Part shown: positions 33,642-43,334 of the stretch, piece after piece
Numbering within the stretch: position 1 is the stretch's first letter
Layout of the letters: each line of letters starts with the position of its first letter
Origin: Rariloculus sp963665575
Lineage (GTDB): Bacteria; Pseudomonadota; Gammaproteobacteria; Steroidobacterales; Rariloculaceae
NCBI GenBank assembly: GCA_963665575.2
Contig: CAXXDW010000005.1
Span: 456,382 to 520,381 of the forward strand
DNA: 64,000 nt
Direction: 5' to 3'
Position numbers and translations under genes: made by a program
The notes under the pieces: model-generated
Database searches by the model: none
Told to the model about the DNA's origin: nothing
Seen by the model: the letters and a program-made list of their open reading frames with translations, nothing else

Positions 33642-35090
33642 CTACGCAAGAATCTCCTGCACGACCCGCCCGTGCACGTCCGTGAGTCGATAGTCCCTGC
33701 CCTGGAAACGGAATGTCAGGCGCTCGTGATCGATGCCGAGGATGTGCAGCAGGGTCGCGTTGAGATCGTGGATATGCACCGGATCCTCGACCACGTTGTA
33801 GGCGAATTCGTCGGTCTCGCCGTGTGTGAATCCGGCCTTGACGCCGCCGCCCGCAAGCCACCATGTAAAGCCGCCGCCGTGGTGATCCCGGCCGACGATC
33901 GGATTGTCGATCTGACCCTGCGCGAACGGCGTGCGGCCGAACTCGCTCCCGAAGAGCACCAGCGTGTCCTCGAGCAGGCCGCGCTGCTTGAGATCCGTGA
34001 CGAGCGCCGCGGCCGGTTGGTCGACCTCCTGGCAGCGCAGCGGGAAGTTTGTTCTGATCGTCAGGTGGTGATCCCACCCGAGGGCAAAGAGCGTCTGGTA
34101 CTTGACGCCGCGTTCGCAAAGCCTCCGCGCTATCAGGCAGTTGCGCGCGAAGCTGCCCGGCGTATGGACATCCGGGCCGTAGAGGTCGAGCACGTGTTCC
34201 GGCTCGTCGGAAATGTCCGCAATCTCGGGGACGGAGCGCTGCATTCGGTAGGCCATTTCGTACTGGCTCACCCGCGAGAACACCTCGGGGTCGTTCGAGA
34301 CCTCGTGCTGCAGGCGCGCAATGTCGGCGAGCGCGTCAAGCATGGCGCGCCGGTCGGTTTGCTCGATTCCATCGGGATTGTTGATGTAGAGCACCGGATC
34401 CTCGGCTGCCCGAAATTCGACGCCCTGGTGGTTTGACGGCAGGAAGCCCGTGCCCCAGATCGCCGAATCCTGCGGCACGCCCATCCCGCTGCCGGAATTC
34501 ATGACGACAAAGTTCGGCAGATCGCGATTGTCGGAGCCGAGCGCGTGGCTGACCCAGGCGCCGGCGGAGGGCCGTCCGGCCAACTGAAAGCCCGTATGCA
34601 GGAACTTCGAGGCCGGATCGTGGTTGACGTGCTCCGTGTGCAGGCTCTTGATGAAGCAAAGCTCGTCGGCGATCGACGCGGTGTGCGGGAGGAAGTCGCT
34701 GACCCAGGCGCCGCTCTGGCCGCGTTGCTGAAAGGGTCTCAGCGGCGCGAGGATCGGAAAGGCCGACTGGCCGTTCGACATCGTCGAGAGCCGTTGCGTC
34801 TCGCGCACCGACGGCGGGATCTCCTGTCCGTGCATCTCGAAAAGCCTGGGTTTGTAGTCGAAAGTGTCGACGTGCGAAATCGCCCCCAGCATGTGCAGCA
34901 TGATCACGCGCTTGGCGCGCTCCGGGTGGTGGCCCGCGCCAAGAATGCCGGCCTGGGCGGTCGGTGCGGCGGTCTGGGCAAGCGCGCCGCCGCCGACGAG
35001 CTCGAGCAGCGACAGGCTGCCGAGCCCGATGCCCGCCTCGGCGAGGAAGCGGCGCCTGGCGCGATCGACCGGGGTATTCGTCTCGTTCAT
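33642..35090 (-). CDS. DUF1501 family Tat-exported protein
   Basis: A 482-residue protein with a twin-arginine signal ('ARRRFLAEAGIGLGSLSLL') and the DUF1501 (sulfatase-like, alkaline-phosphatase-fold) pattern: 'KRVIMLHMLGAISHVDTFDYKP', split near residue 60, then 'TEHVNHDPASKFLHTG' and near the end 'SEFGRTPFAQGQ' and 'GRDHHGGGFTWWLAGGGVK'. Such genes are abundant in Planctomycetes and nearly always follow a DUF1553/PSCyt1 gene, as here (44 bases between). The function is unproven; association with degradation of complex organic matter is commonly suggested. In a proteobacterial setting the pair looks acquired. Confidence 0.9.
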   Translation of the reverse strand: MNETNTPVDRARRRFLAEAGIGLGSLSLLELVGGGALAQTAAPTAQAGILGAGHHPERAKRVIMLHMLGAISHVDTFDYKPRLFEMHGQEIPPSVRETQRLSTMSNGQSAFPILAPLRPFQQRGQSGAWVSDFLPHTASIADELCFIKSLHTEHVNHDPASKFLHTGFQLAGRPSAGAWVSHALGSDNRDLPNFVVMNSGSGMGVPQDSAIWGTGFLPSNHQGVEFRAAEDPVLYINNPDGIEQTDRRAMLDALADIARLQHEVSNDPEVFSRVSQYEMAYRMQRSVPEIADISDEPEHVLDLYGPDVHTPGSFARNCLIARRLCERGVKYQTLFALGWDHHLTIRTNFPLRCQEVDQPAAALVTDLKQRGLLEDTLVLFGSEFGRTPFAQGQIDNPIVGRDHHGGGFTWWLAGGGVKAGFTHGETDEFAYNVVEDPVHIHDLNATLLHILGIDHERLTFRFQGRDYRLTDVHGRVVQEILA

Positions 35091-35134
35091 TTCAGCGAAC
35101 CGTGCGGGTATCGGGTGAGCGGGTCTCGTGCATG

Positions 35135-38100
35135 TCAGCGCACCGTGTAGGCATCTGGCGAATTCATGACCACCGCCGCGACGTTGGTCAATGCTGCAAG
35201 CGTTGTGGAATCGAGTGCCGGGTCGGGGTCCGTCACGCCGACTTCGAGCAACGCAATCGCCTTGTCCGGATCGGCTCCGAAGGCCGCCAGCTGATCCGCA
35301 AGGTAGCTCTCGAGACGGTCGAGCATCGCTTCAGTCGGTGTCGTGCGCGTCGCGAGCCGGTACAGGCGCCTGAGCTGGGCGCGCGCACCATCGCCGGACG
35401 TCAGGACGACGCCCGCAAGAGCGCGATAGGCCTCGACGTATTGCGGATCGTTGAGGAGCGTGAGCGCCTGCAGCGGCGTGTTCGACGAGCGGCGGCGCGC
35501 GACGCTCTCGGTGCGGTTCATGAAATCGAAATTGCGAAGCGCCGGGTGCAGGGCGTTGCGCTTCACGAAGGTGTACATCGTGCGCCGGTGATGCTCGTCG
35601 GTCGGGATGGCATCGGACTCGGGGTATTCGTAGAAACTGTTCCCGGGATTCCAGATTCCGCCAGGCTGATACGGCCGTACGCTCTCACCGCCGATCGTGC
35701 CCACGAGCAGTCCGCTGACCGCGAGCGCGTGATCGCGAACCATCTCGGCGGTCATCCGCCAGCGCGGTCCGCGTGCATACAGTGCGTTATCGGGATCGTT
35801 CGCCGCGAGCACTTCGGAGACGACGGAGCTCTGCCGGAAGGTTCTGGACGTGACGATGAGCCGGTGCAGCGCCTTGACGTCCCATCCGGATTCGATGAAC
35901 TCGGTCGCAAGCCAGTCGAGGAGTTCCGGGTGTGTCGGGATCGAGCCCTGCGAGCCGAAGTCCTCGGCTGTCTCGACGATTCCGCGGCCGAAGTGCATCT
36001 GCCAGATCCGGTTCACGAACACGCGTGCCGTGAGCGGATTGGACGCGTCGAAGAGCCACTGTGCGAGCCCGAGCCGACTCTTCGGCAAGGAATCGTCCCA
36101 GTCCATGACGCTCTCGAGGCCCCGCGGCTCGACTTCGTCGCGCGGCTCGCTGTAGACGCCCCGGTACAGGACGTGCGTCGGGATCGCTTCGGGCGTGTCG
36201 CCCATGACGAGCACCTGCGGTACGGCAGTCACGAGTTCATCGTGCGCGCTTCGGGCGGCCGTGAGTTCGTCGAGCGCCGCAACGACGCGCGCATCGCCCG
36301 CTACCAGCGCGTCAACGAGATCGTTACGGTCCAGGGCGACGGATCGACCGATCATGTCCGCGTGCAGCACGGCGACTTCCGCGGGCGCCAGCTCCCGGTC
36401 GTACAGCCGCAATTCGTCAAGCCCGCTGCCGACGGGCGCCTTCACGCGGAAACGCGTGCCGAAAGCAAGTCCAAGGAAGGGATCGAGTTGGTCTCCGCTG
36501 CTCCACGGCAGAATGCTGCGTGTGAGCGCGTCGCGCTCGACACGCATCTGCGCTTGCCTGCCGTTGACGAACACGCGCGTTCCGGCGGCGCGGCTTGAAC
36601 CGTCGTAGGTCAATGTCACGTGGGTCCATTCGCCGACCGGGAACGGTGCGGTCGACCTGAGCGCAATCATGTTGGCCGGCGGCGAGTGAGCGAGTTGGAC
36701 CCACAGATGCCCCTGTTCGATCGACAGCTTGTAGCCGGTGCGGCCGGAGTTGTTTTCGCCCATGTGATTGAGCACCGGGGCATCGTCGTAGGCTTCGGCA
36801 GCGTAGAACCAGAAGTCGATCGAGAATGGCTGGCTGCGGTCGTAGTAGCCGACATCGCGGCCCAGGAAGCCCTTGTTGGTCTCGTCGAAGAAGAGTGCCT
36901 GTCCGGCGATGCCGTCGCGAAAGATCGGCGCCTGGATGACGGCAGCGGACACTCCGGCCGTCGCGGCGGGTGAGAGCTCAAGTTCACCGGCGTTGTAGAG
37001 GGCCGGCACGCGCGCTTCGAGTTCCGCTGCCCGGCGTTCCTCGTCGGTCTCGAATTCGGGTGGCGGCCGAGCGTTGGGACTGGACGTGAATTCGATCAGC
37101 GTAGGCGGCGGCAGGCGCGGCGGGCGGGGCGTGGGCAGGTCCGTCAGCTCAGCCGGCGTTGCCGTTTCGAAGGCGTAGTGCGCCGCGAGATCGCGCTGGA
37201 GCGATACGCGCAGCGTCGCAACCGCGGGCAAGCCATCCCCGGCGAGCAGTCCGCCCACGGCGGCCTCGGTTTCAGCCGTCGCGTCCGCCAGCGCCGCACG
37301 ATACGCGGCTTCGCGTTCGGCCACTCGCGCTGCGGCGGCTTCGATGTCAACGCTCTGCTGGTCGCTTGGCCAGGGCAGGGTCGGACCGCCCTGGATCCCG
37401 CTGTAGCCGGGCGCGTATTGGCCGGGTTCGTCGTTGCTGTTGAAAAACGCGCCCAACTCGTAGTACTCGCGCTGACTGATCGGGTCGTAGCGGTGGTCGT
37501 GGCAGCGTGCGCAGCCGAGAGTGAGCCCCATGAACGCGGTGCCAAGCGCGTTATCGGTCCGCTCGACCATGTATTCGACCTTGTATTCCTCGTCGATCGC
37601 GCCATTCTCCGTGGAACGCTTGCCGACCCTGAGGAAGGCCGTCGCCAGGATCTGCTCTTCGCCCGGATCGGGCAGCAGGTCGCCGGCGAGTTGCCATGTG
37701 CCGAACTCGTCCAACGGCATGTTTCGGTCGAACGCGTCGATCACCCAGTCGCGCCATGGCCACAGGAATCGATCGTGATGATCATCGAGAAATCCATCGG
37801 TGTCGCTCCAACGCGCGAGGTCGAGCCAATAGCCCGCCATGTGTTCGGCGTAACGCGGCGACTCAAGCAAGCGCTCGACGAGTTGCTCATAGGCGTCGGG
37901 GCTGGTATCCGCAACGAAGGCGTCGACTTCATCGAGCGCCGGCGGCAGGCCGGTCAAGGTCAGGCTGACCCGGTTGATCAGCGTTTCGCGATCGGCCTGC
38001 GGTGAAGGCGTCATGCCCTCGCGCTCCAGACCGGCAAAGATGTACGGATCGATCCCGTTGATGGCGCGGTCGTCGAAACCTGTGCGCGGCGCCGGCACGA

Positions 38101-38683
38101 CTTCAGGCGTGAGAAACGCCCAGTGGCGCTGGTATTCGGCTCCGTCGGCGATCCATTGACGCAGAATCGCCTTTTCACGATCCGTCAACACCTTGTGGGT
38201 CCTGACGGGCGGCATCACGTCGTCGGAGTTCGGCGCGTTGATGCGCCAGATCAGTTCGCCTTCGTCGGGGTCTCCGGGCACGATCGCGTAGCGCTCGCGC
38301 GGGCCTTCAAGGCGGTCAAAGGCAAATTCGGAGGAATCCAGGCGCAGGCTGGCTTCACGCCCCTCGACATCCGGGCCGTGGCACTTGAAGCAGTTCTCCG
38401 AGAGGATCGGCCGGACGTGCCAGTTGTAGCTGATGTTCCCGGGTACGCCAGCGATGTCTGACGGATTGCTGCAGGCGCCGACGACGACGACGCTCGCGAC
38501 GACTGCAACGGTCCCAAGCGTTCGCGGGCGTCTCGTCCGGCTGCCCGTGCGCAGCATGGATTCGGGTTTACCGAAACGCACGTTGCCCGACAGTCCGGCT
38601 GCCGGCTCACGCCAACGGGCAGCGAGCGCGCCGACGGCGGCTACGCCGTCGCGGGCGGTTTTTTCGATCGCACTCACCAACAT
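35135..38683 (-). CDS. DUF1549/DUF1553 protein with PSCyt1 haem domain and LamG-like domain
   Basis: An 1182-residue multidomain protein. In order: a hydrophobic anchor/lipoprotein-like signal ('VAVVASVVVVGAC', about residues 59-71), a planctomycete cytochrome domain with 'CFKCHGPDVEG' (about 95), DUF1549 ('RETLINRVSLTLTGLPP', 'LDLARWSDTDGF', 'CARCHDHRYDPIS'), a concanavalin-like/LamG domain in the middle ('GIAGQALFFDETNKGF', 'HVTLTYDGSSRAAGTRVFV'), and DUF1553 at the end ('RVFVNRIWQMHFGRGIVET', 'NRTESVARRRSSNTPLQALT'). GGAGG nine bases before ATG 38683 favours this start; ATG 38557 would place the signal at the terminus but has no ribosome site. It forms a unit with the DUF1501 gene at 33642. 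Confidence 0.88.
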   Translation of the reverse strand: MLVSAIEKTARDGVAAVGALAARWREPAAGLSGNVRFGKPESMLRTGSRTRRPRTLGTVAVVASVVVVGACSNPSDIAGVPGNISYNWHVRPILSENCFKCHGPDVEGREASLRLDSSEFAFDRLEGPRERYAIVPGDPDEGELIWRINAPNSDDVMPPVRTHKVLTDREKAILRQWIADGAEYQRHWAFLTPEVVPAPRTGFDDRAINGIDPYIFAGLEREGMTPSPQADRETLINRVSLTLTGLPPALDEVDAFVADTSPDAYEQLVERLLESPRYAEHMAGYWLDLARWSDTDGFLDDHHDRFLWPWRDWVIDAFDRNMPLDEFGTWQLAGDLLPDPGEEQILATAFLRVGKRSTENGAIDEEYKVEYMVERTDNALGTAFMGLTLGCARCHDHRYDPISQREYYELGAFFNSNDEPGQYAPGYSGIQGGPTLPWPSDQQSVDIEAAAARVAEREAAYRAALADATAETEAAVGGLLAGDGLPAVATLRVSLQRDLAAHYAFETATPAELTDLPTPRPPRLPPPTLIEFTSSPNARPPPEFETDEERRAAELEARVPALYNAGELELSPAATAGVSAAVIQAPIFRDGIAGQALFFDETNKGFLGRDVGYYDRSQPFSIDFWFYAAEAYDDAPVLNHMGENNSGRTGYKLSIEQGHLWVQLAHSPPANMIALRSTAPFPVGEWTHVTLTYDGSSRAAGTRVFVNGRQAQMRVERDALTRSILPWSSGDQLDPFLGLAFGTRFRVKAPVGSGLDELRLYDRELAPAEVAVLHADMIGRSVALDRNDLVDALVAGDARVVAALDELTAARSAHDELVTAVPQVLVMGDTPEAIPTHVLYRGVYSEPRDEVEPRGLESVMDWDDSLPKSRLGLAQWLFDASNPLTARVFVNRIWQMHFGRGIVETAEDFGSQGSIPTHPELLDWLATEFIESGWDVKALHRLIVTSRTFRQSSVVSEVLAANDPDNALYARGPRWRMTAEMVRDHALAVSGLLVGTIGGESVRPYQPGGIWNPGNSFYEYPESDAIPTDEHHRRTMYTFVKRNALHPALRNFDFMNRTESVARRRSSNTPLQALTLLNDPQYVEAYRALAGVVLTSGDGARAQLRRLYRLATRTTPTEAMLDRLESYLADQLAAFGADPDKAIALLEVGVTDPDPALDSTTLAALTNVAAVVMNSPDAYTVR

Positions 38684-38848
38684 CCAACCATTCCTCCGAA
38701 CTACCCGGTGTCAGCGCCGACTGGACAAATGGCGACAACCCTCTTATCCCGTTACGGCAGCGTCTGCCGCGACCACGGCTGCGAACTTGAGCACCTCGAC
38801 AACCACCTGCACCTCAGGGCCGTTCGGGCGCGAGCGCCTGGCAACGAT

Positions 38849-39841
38849 CTATTCAAAACCGGCCTGTCTGGACAGCACGGGATCGCAGTCATAACGGTAA
38901 AGCTGAAGTTCGGGCGCATACACCAACTCGGTATAGCCGTTGAAGGGTTCTGCGAGGTACTGGGGATCTTCAAGGGAGGCTTCGACCTGCAAACGCCTTC
39001 CGTCGTCGCTCAGCGAGTAGCGTTCGATCAGGTGCTTGTGCGCGCCCGAAGGCACGCCTCGACCGTTACCCTCCGGATGATCCCGGAAATGAGTCGTGTC
39101 CACGACGAGCGTGTCGCCTTCCCACCAGCCGATCGAATGACCCTCCCAGGCGGTGCGTTCGCCGGTTTCCGGGTGCCCGCGCCCATCCAGGTACACGATT
39201 CGCGTCTGGTCGAAGTACTCGGTTCTGAGCAGAACGCGGTCATCGAGAATCTCGATCGCGTTGAGGTAGACCGTCGAGCCGATCAGGGCTGGTGGCGGTG
39301 GCGGTACGCAGTCCCTGACCGGGCTTTGGGTCAGGTAGTCGAACTCGGCCCGCGCCGCTTGCGCCGCGGGCGTCAATGGCACCTGGCCGAGACCCCGGCG
39401 CAGGCTGAATCCGTTGAGCCCTTTCCAGACTCCTTCAACGCTCGACGCTGCCACCGTCTCCTCTGGGTCCGATTCGTCCTGCAGGAAGAGCCGGCCGTCC
39501 GCGGTTTCGAGCGTGTTCAGGATGGCTCGCAGGCGTCCGGTGCGGTCCGGATGAGCTCTGACGACGACGGTATCGCCGACGCTCAGCAGGTCGGGCGACC
39601 AACCGCTGCGAATCATGATCGGCGTCGAGCCGGTTTCGATGTCCCACTCGACCGTGTCGCCGTTCGCGTCGCCGGTTGCCACGACGATCCTCACATGGGG
39701 ATTGCTGAAACTGTAGTTCGTGACGACGCCCTCGAACGCGACGACGGTTTCCCGGTCGTAAACCGCATCGCTGTGGTGGCCGAGCGCCGTCGAAGCGCCC
39801 AGCAATCCGAGCGATGCCGCCAATGAGCAGATTGATTTCAC
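38849..39841 (-). CDS. Natural fusion of DUF6152 and 'EGDTLVVDT' companion domain
   Basis: A 330-residue secreted protein. After a signal peptide ending 'GASTALG' comes a DUF6152 domain ('HHSDAVYDRETVVAFEGVV', 'FSNPHVRIVV', 'WDIETGSTPIMIRSGW'; residues 22-115). From about 130 to 330 follows the companion family ('RIVYLDGRGHPETG', 'GHSIGWWEGDTLVVDTTHF', 'HLIERYSLSDDGRRL'). Elsewhere in the window these two families occur as separate neighbouring genes, so this fusion is direct evidence that they work together. It is 165 bases upstream of the DUF1553 gene on the same strand. Function unknown. Confidence 0.88.
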   Translation of the reverse strand: MKSICSLAASLGLLGASTALGHHSDAVYDRETVVAFEGVVTNYSFSNPHVRIVVATGDANGDTVEWDIETGSTPIMIRSGWSPDLLSVGDTVVVRAHPDRTGRLRAILNTLETADGRLFLQDESDPEETVAASSVEGVWKGLNGFSLRRGLGQVPLTPAAQAARAEFDYLTQSPVRDCVPPPPPALIGSTVYLNAIEILDDRVLLRTEYFDQTRIVYLDGRGHPETGERTAWEGHSIGWWEGDTLVVDTTHFRDHPEGNGRGVPSGAHKHLIERYSLSDDGRRLQVEASLEDPQYLAEPFNGYTELVYAPELQLYRYDCDPVLSRQAGFE

Positions 39842-40110
39842 ACGTGCACCGTTGCGTCTGACTCGAGCCTCCGGGCTTCGATGAAGTGCGCTACCGGCTT
39901 GTTGAAAAAAGTATGGATCGGCATGTGCTGACGATGTTGCAAGCGTACGGTCATTACCGATATGAGCCCGTAGCAGTATACGTCAGCATGGCGGCGCCGA
40001 GGCAGTAGGGTTCGTTCACCCGGGGAACGACGAAAGGCTGACCGCCGCCGCGTGGTGACGTGCTGCGGCGACCCGAGATAGCGAAACGCGGATGGGGGCG
40101 CGTCGCCGCG

Positions 40111-41406
40111 CTACTGTGTTTGCATTCGGGACCGAACGAATGACTCGGAGTCCGGCAACCGCCCCGTATTGGCATATTCCGGGAACTCGTAGCTGTACTC
40201 GAGCACGACGCCCTGTTCTCCCAAACCCGCTGCCGACCGCAACTCGGCCATCTCCTGCATGAGATCGGCAAAGTTGTCATGAGCCACGAGGCTTCGCGCA
40301 TCCTCGGAGAGGCGTGACAACAGCGGGTCGAAACGGTCGAGTTCCTCGCCGATCCGACTGGCGGCACCGACCGCATCGGACCCGATCATGAAGCGGTCCG
40401 GATAGCGCTCGATCAACTCGACCCAACGGTCGAGTTCCCGGTGGACATAGTCGTCAAGGACCACCCAGGACAGGTCGATGTACACCTGATCTCCCGTCTC
40501 CTTCAGGACCTCCTCGATCCAGAACGCGAGATTGTCGACGGTGACCCGTCTGCTGATGCCGGCATGGCACCAGATGAACCGCGTCGTGTAGCTGACGTCG
40601 CCCTCCTGCCATCGACAGTGCCGCAGCAGTTGCACGAACTCATCGAGATAGAGGGGAGGCTTGATTTCGTCCAGATTCCTGGAAATCGGCGCAATGTTGT
40701 GATGAATGCTCACCGGGAGAGAGTGCCTTCCCGCGAATCGGCACACGCGCACGAGCGCCGGATGGTCTGCGCGGGGTCGCTCGCCCATGGAGAGATTGGT
40801 GAGGTCGTCGTGGCGGGACATCACTTCCCCGATGCCCTCCCAGATTCCCGGGAACTCCTTTATGCGTTTCACGATGAGATCCACCGCACCGAGGTCGGTG
40901 CCGTCGAAACCCGTTATGAACGGATGAATCTTGCGCAGTTCGCCGAGCTGTTCGGGGTCGTCGGCATATTTCGTGCGGTAATCGACGATGGCCGAGGCGA
41001 CAGTGATGTCCGTATCGCGCGCACGCTTTACCGGCGAGCTGCTGTCGAGGTAATACCTCGGCCTCAGGAACGGCTCGTTTTCCGACCACTTCTTGATGAA
41101 CGGCATGCCTGAGACCATGATGTGTTCCACTCGCGCCGCAGCCATTCCCGCGAGCAGGGCCTCGATTCTTCGGCCCCTCTCGCCGAACGGTAGCGTCGAA
41201 TAGCGGCCGCCGGGGTTCAAGCCCCATTCGGAACCCGGAAACCTGCCATCCGTGTTCAGAAATTCGCCGTTCTGAAGAAAATCAAGGAGATGGAAGTGGC
41301 TGTCCGACCTGTACGCGACCGGGGTGTTCTCAGGATCGGCTTGTTGAGCCGACAGTCCGTGCGGAACAAACAACAGACAACACAGCGCGGGGAGGATTAT
41401 CTTCAT
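40111..41406 (-). CDS. Secreted amidohydrolase-family protein
   Basis: A 431-residue TIM-barrel hydrolase with a signal peptide ('ILPALCCLLFVPHGLSAQ'). Metal-ligand motifs are in order: 'DSHFHLLDF' (His-x-His on strand 1), 'GIGEVMSRHDD', 'LPVSIHHN', 'FIWCHAGISRR' and 'FMIGSDAVG' (strand-8 Asp). This pattern fits the amidohydrolase-2/metal-dependent hydrolase group, which cleaves amide or ester bonds or decarboxylates. ATG 41406 is used because the signal peptide starts there; the frame is open 39 codons upstream, but that stretch is part of the dispersed repeat. The substrate is not evident. Confidence 0.8.
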   Translation of the reverse strand: MKIILPALCCLLFVPHGLSAQQADPENTPVAYRSDSHFHLLDFLQNGEFLNTDGRFPGSEWGLNPGGRYSTLPFGERGRRIEALLAGMAAARVEHIMVSGMPFIKKWSENEPFLRPRYYLDSSSPVKRARDTDITVASAIVDYRTKYADDPEQLGELRKIHPFITGFDGTDLGAVDLIVKRIKEFPGIWEGIGEVMSRHDDLTNLSMGERPRADHPALVRVCRFAGRHSLPVSIHHNIAPISRNLDEIKPPLYLDEFVQLLRHCRWQEGDVSYTTRFIWCHAGISRRVTVDNLAFWIEEVLKETGDQVYIDLSWVVLDDYVHRELDRWVELIERYPDRFMIGSDAVGAASRIGEELDRFDPLLSRLSEDARSLVAHDNFADLMQEMAELRSAAGLGEQGVVLEYSYEFPEYANTGRLPDSESFVRSRMQTQ

Positions 41407-41718
41407 CTGACGGACCCGATGTGGATCGTCGGTACCACGGCTGTACCACGATCGAGGCGAGACAGGCCAAGCGCCTGCGCCGCAGGAAGTCGCGAAAGCG
41501 AAAACCCGATATCGCCGTCCCATCGTCCAATCGCTTGAGGAGAATGTCGAGCCATATTTGACGAAATCGATCGGGCGATGGGGCGGATGAGAGCGGGCTT
41601 GCAGCCGTGAATTCCTCCCGTGCAGGCTCCTGGTGCCGTGTCAAGACCGGAAGCAACGACGCCGAAATGATAGCGTACTGCGAATGCGGGAACCTGAAGG
41701 CGGGCCGGAAACCAACGC
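41407..41718. other. 312-base divergent intergenic region containing repeat copy B
   Basis: Between the amidohydrolase (-) and the symporter (+). Most of it is copy B of the dispersed repeat (41471-41633). The remaining roughly 85 bases before ATG 41719 should hold the symporter promoter, but no convincing -35/-10 pair is visible. Confidence 0.6.
41471..41633 (-). repeat. Dispersed ~164-bp repeat, copy B
   Basis: Read on the minus strand this matches copy A (4700-4863) at roughly four of five positions, including 'CTCTCATCCGCCCCATCGC' and 'GGGACGGCGATATCGG'. The two copies are about 37 kb apart and in opposite orientation. Both sit next to, but outside, complete genes. Confidence 0.7.
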
Positions 41719-43311
41719 ATGAACGCCACCGACCATGTAGTCATCGCTACATACCTCGCTGCGCTTTTGCTGTTCGGGTACGCACTGCGCAGGCAGTCGA
41801 GTGAATCCGACTACTTCCTGGGTGGCCGAAGCATGGGGTGGTTCCCGCTGTCCCTTTCGACGATGGCGACGCAACTGTCGGCCATCAGCTTCATTTCGGC
41901 CCCGGCGTTTGTCGGATTGCGCGAGGACGGCGGACTGAAGTGGCTGACCTACGAGTTCTCCCTGCCGCTGGCAATGATCCTCGTCATGTTCGTGATCGCA
42001 CCGGCTCTGAAAGGTGCCGGTATCGTCAGCGTCTACGAATACCTGGACCAGCGTTTCGGTCGTTCGACACGCGTGCTCGTCAGCGTGTCGTTCCAGGTGG
42101 TCCGGTCGTTCGCAACCGGGATCATGGTCTATGCAATGGGGCTCATTCTCGAGGCTGCGCTGGGCATCCCCTTGTGGCAGTCGGTCGTGGTGGTCGGCCT
42201 GATCACGCTCGTCTACTCGACATCCGGAGGCATGAAAGCAGTCGTATACAGCGATGCCATACAGATGTCCCTCGTGTTTGGCGGGCTGATCCTTGTCGGC
42301 TGGTATGCGCTCGCGAGCGTCGGAGGTTTCAGCGTTTTCTGGCAGGAAGTCGATCCTTCCCGACTGAGCGCCGTCGACTTCGGCTCACTCGGCCTGTCGG
42401 GAGACGAATTCGGCTTCTTGCCGATGTTGTTCGGTGGCTTCGTCCTGTACGCGTCCTACTATGGCTGCGACCAGACGCAGGCCCAGCGCATCCTCGCGGC
42501 AAGAGACCTCAGGGACGCGCGCTTACTGCTGTTCGCAAACGGCGTCCTGCGATTCCCCCTGGTGCTTCTGTATTGTTTCGTCGGGCTGATCGTCGGGGTG
42601 GCGATAGCAGGCGATCCCGTACTGGCTCGGAGAATTCCGGCCGATCAGCCCGATCTCATGATGCCGGTCTTCATCATCGAAACACTGCCCCACGGAATCA
42701 TCGGCCTTCTGCTTGTCGCGATATTTGCGGCAGCCATGTCGTCACTGAGTTCCGCGGTGAATTCTCTGGCCGCCGTAACGCTCGAGGACATCGAAGCGCT
42801 CGGGGCAAGACCGCAAGACAAGTCCATGAAGGTCCTGTGGGCGCGCGGCGTGTCGGTTTTCTGGGGAGTTGTAATCCTCGTCTTCTCGTTCTTCGCCGGA
42901 TCGATAGCGCCGACGGTGATCGAGGCGATCAATATGGTGGGATCTGCGCTTTACGGTCCGATCCTTGGCGTTTTTCTGCTTGGCATGTTGAGCCGCCGAA
43001 TCAACGGTAGCGGTGCAAGTGTCGGGTTGATCGCGGGCGTGGCCTTGAACCTGTACCTGTGGAATGAGCAACCGCAGATTTTCTGGATGTGGTGGAACTT
43101 TATCGGCCTGGCTGTGACGGTTGCCGTCGCCGCAGCCACAAGCGTTGTCTCGAAGGGCAGGCGGGCGATGGACACCGCGACGAATGGGTCTGCGGATGCG
43201 GCCGTTGCGCCTGCTGTTCGCACGAAATATGCAATCGCACTCGGGGGCTTTTTCCTGCTGATCGTGTCTGCGAGCACGTACTTGCACCATTTGCGGGCAT
43301 GGTTCACCTAG
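41719..43311 (+). CDS. Sodium:solute symporter (SSS family)
   Basis: A 530-residue inner-membrane transporter with about 13-14 hydrophobic helices. Family landmarks are 'SDYFLGGRSMGWFPLSLS' near residue 35, 'TSGGMKAVVYSDAIQM' near 170 and 'AAAMSSLSSAVNSLAAVTLED' split near 340. It couples uptake of a sugar, amino acid or carboxylate to Na+. The stop codon TAG (43309-43311) lies inside the 4-bp target duplication of the IS element, so the insertion kept the gene intact. Before insertion the GH63-like gene began 25 bases downstream, which suggests a sugar or glycoside as cargo. Confidence 0.92.
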   Translation: MNATDHVVIATYLAALLLFGYALRRQSSESDYFLGGRSMGWFPLSLSTMATQLSAISFISAPAFVGLREDGGLKWLTYEFSLPLAMILVMFVIAPALKGAGIVSVYEYLDQRFGRSTRVLVSVSFQVVRSFATGIMVYAMGLILEAALGIPLWQSVVVVGLITLVYSTSGGMKAVVYSDAIQMSLVFGGLILVGWYALASVGGFSVFWQEVDPSRLSAVDFGSLGLSGDEFGFLPMLFGGFVLYASYYGCDQTQAQRILAARDLRDARLLLFANGVLRFPLVLLYCFVGLIVGVAIAGDPVLARRIPADQPDLMMPVFIIETLPHGIIGLLLVAIFAAAMSSLSSAVNSLAAVTLEDIEALGARPQDKSMKVLWARGVSVFWGVVILVFSFFAGSIAPTVIEAINMVGSALYGPILGVFLLGMLSRRINGSGASVGLIAGVALNLYLWNEQPQIFWMWWNFIGLAVTVAVAAATSVVSKGRRAMDTATNGSADAAVAPAVRTKYAIALGGFFLLIVSASTYLHHLRAWFT

Positions 43312-43334
43312 CCCGAATATTGCATGAGTGAGGC

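Noticed and set aside
34964..36598. 544-codon open frame on the plus strand
   Set aside because: Antisense to the DUF1501 and DUF1553 genes, which carry clear domain motifs; no ribosome site or domain of its own.
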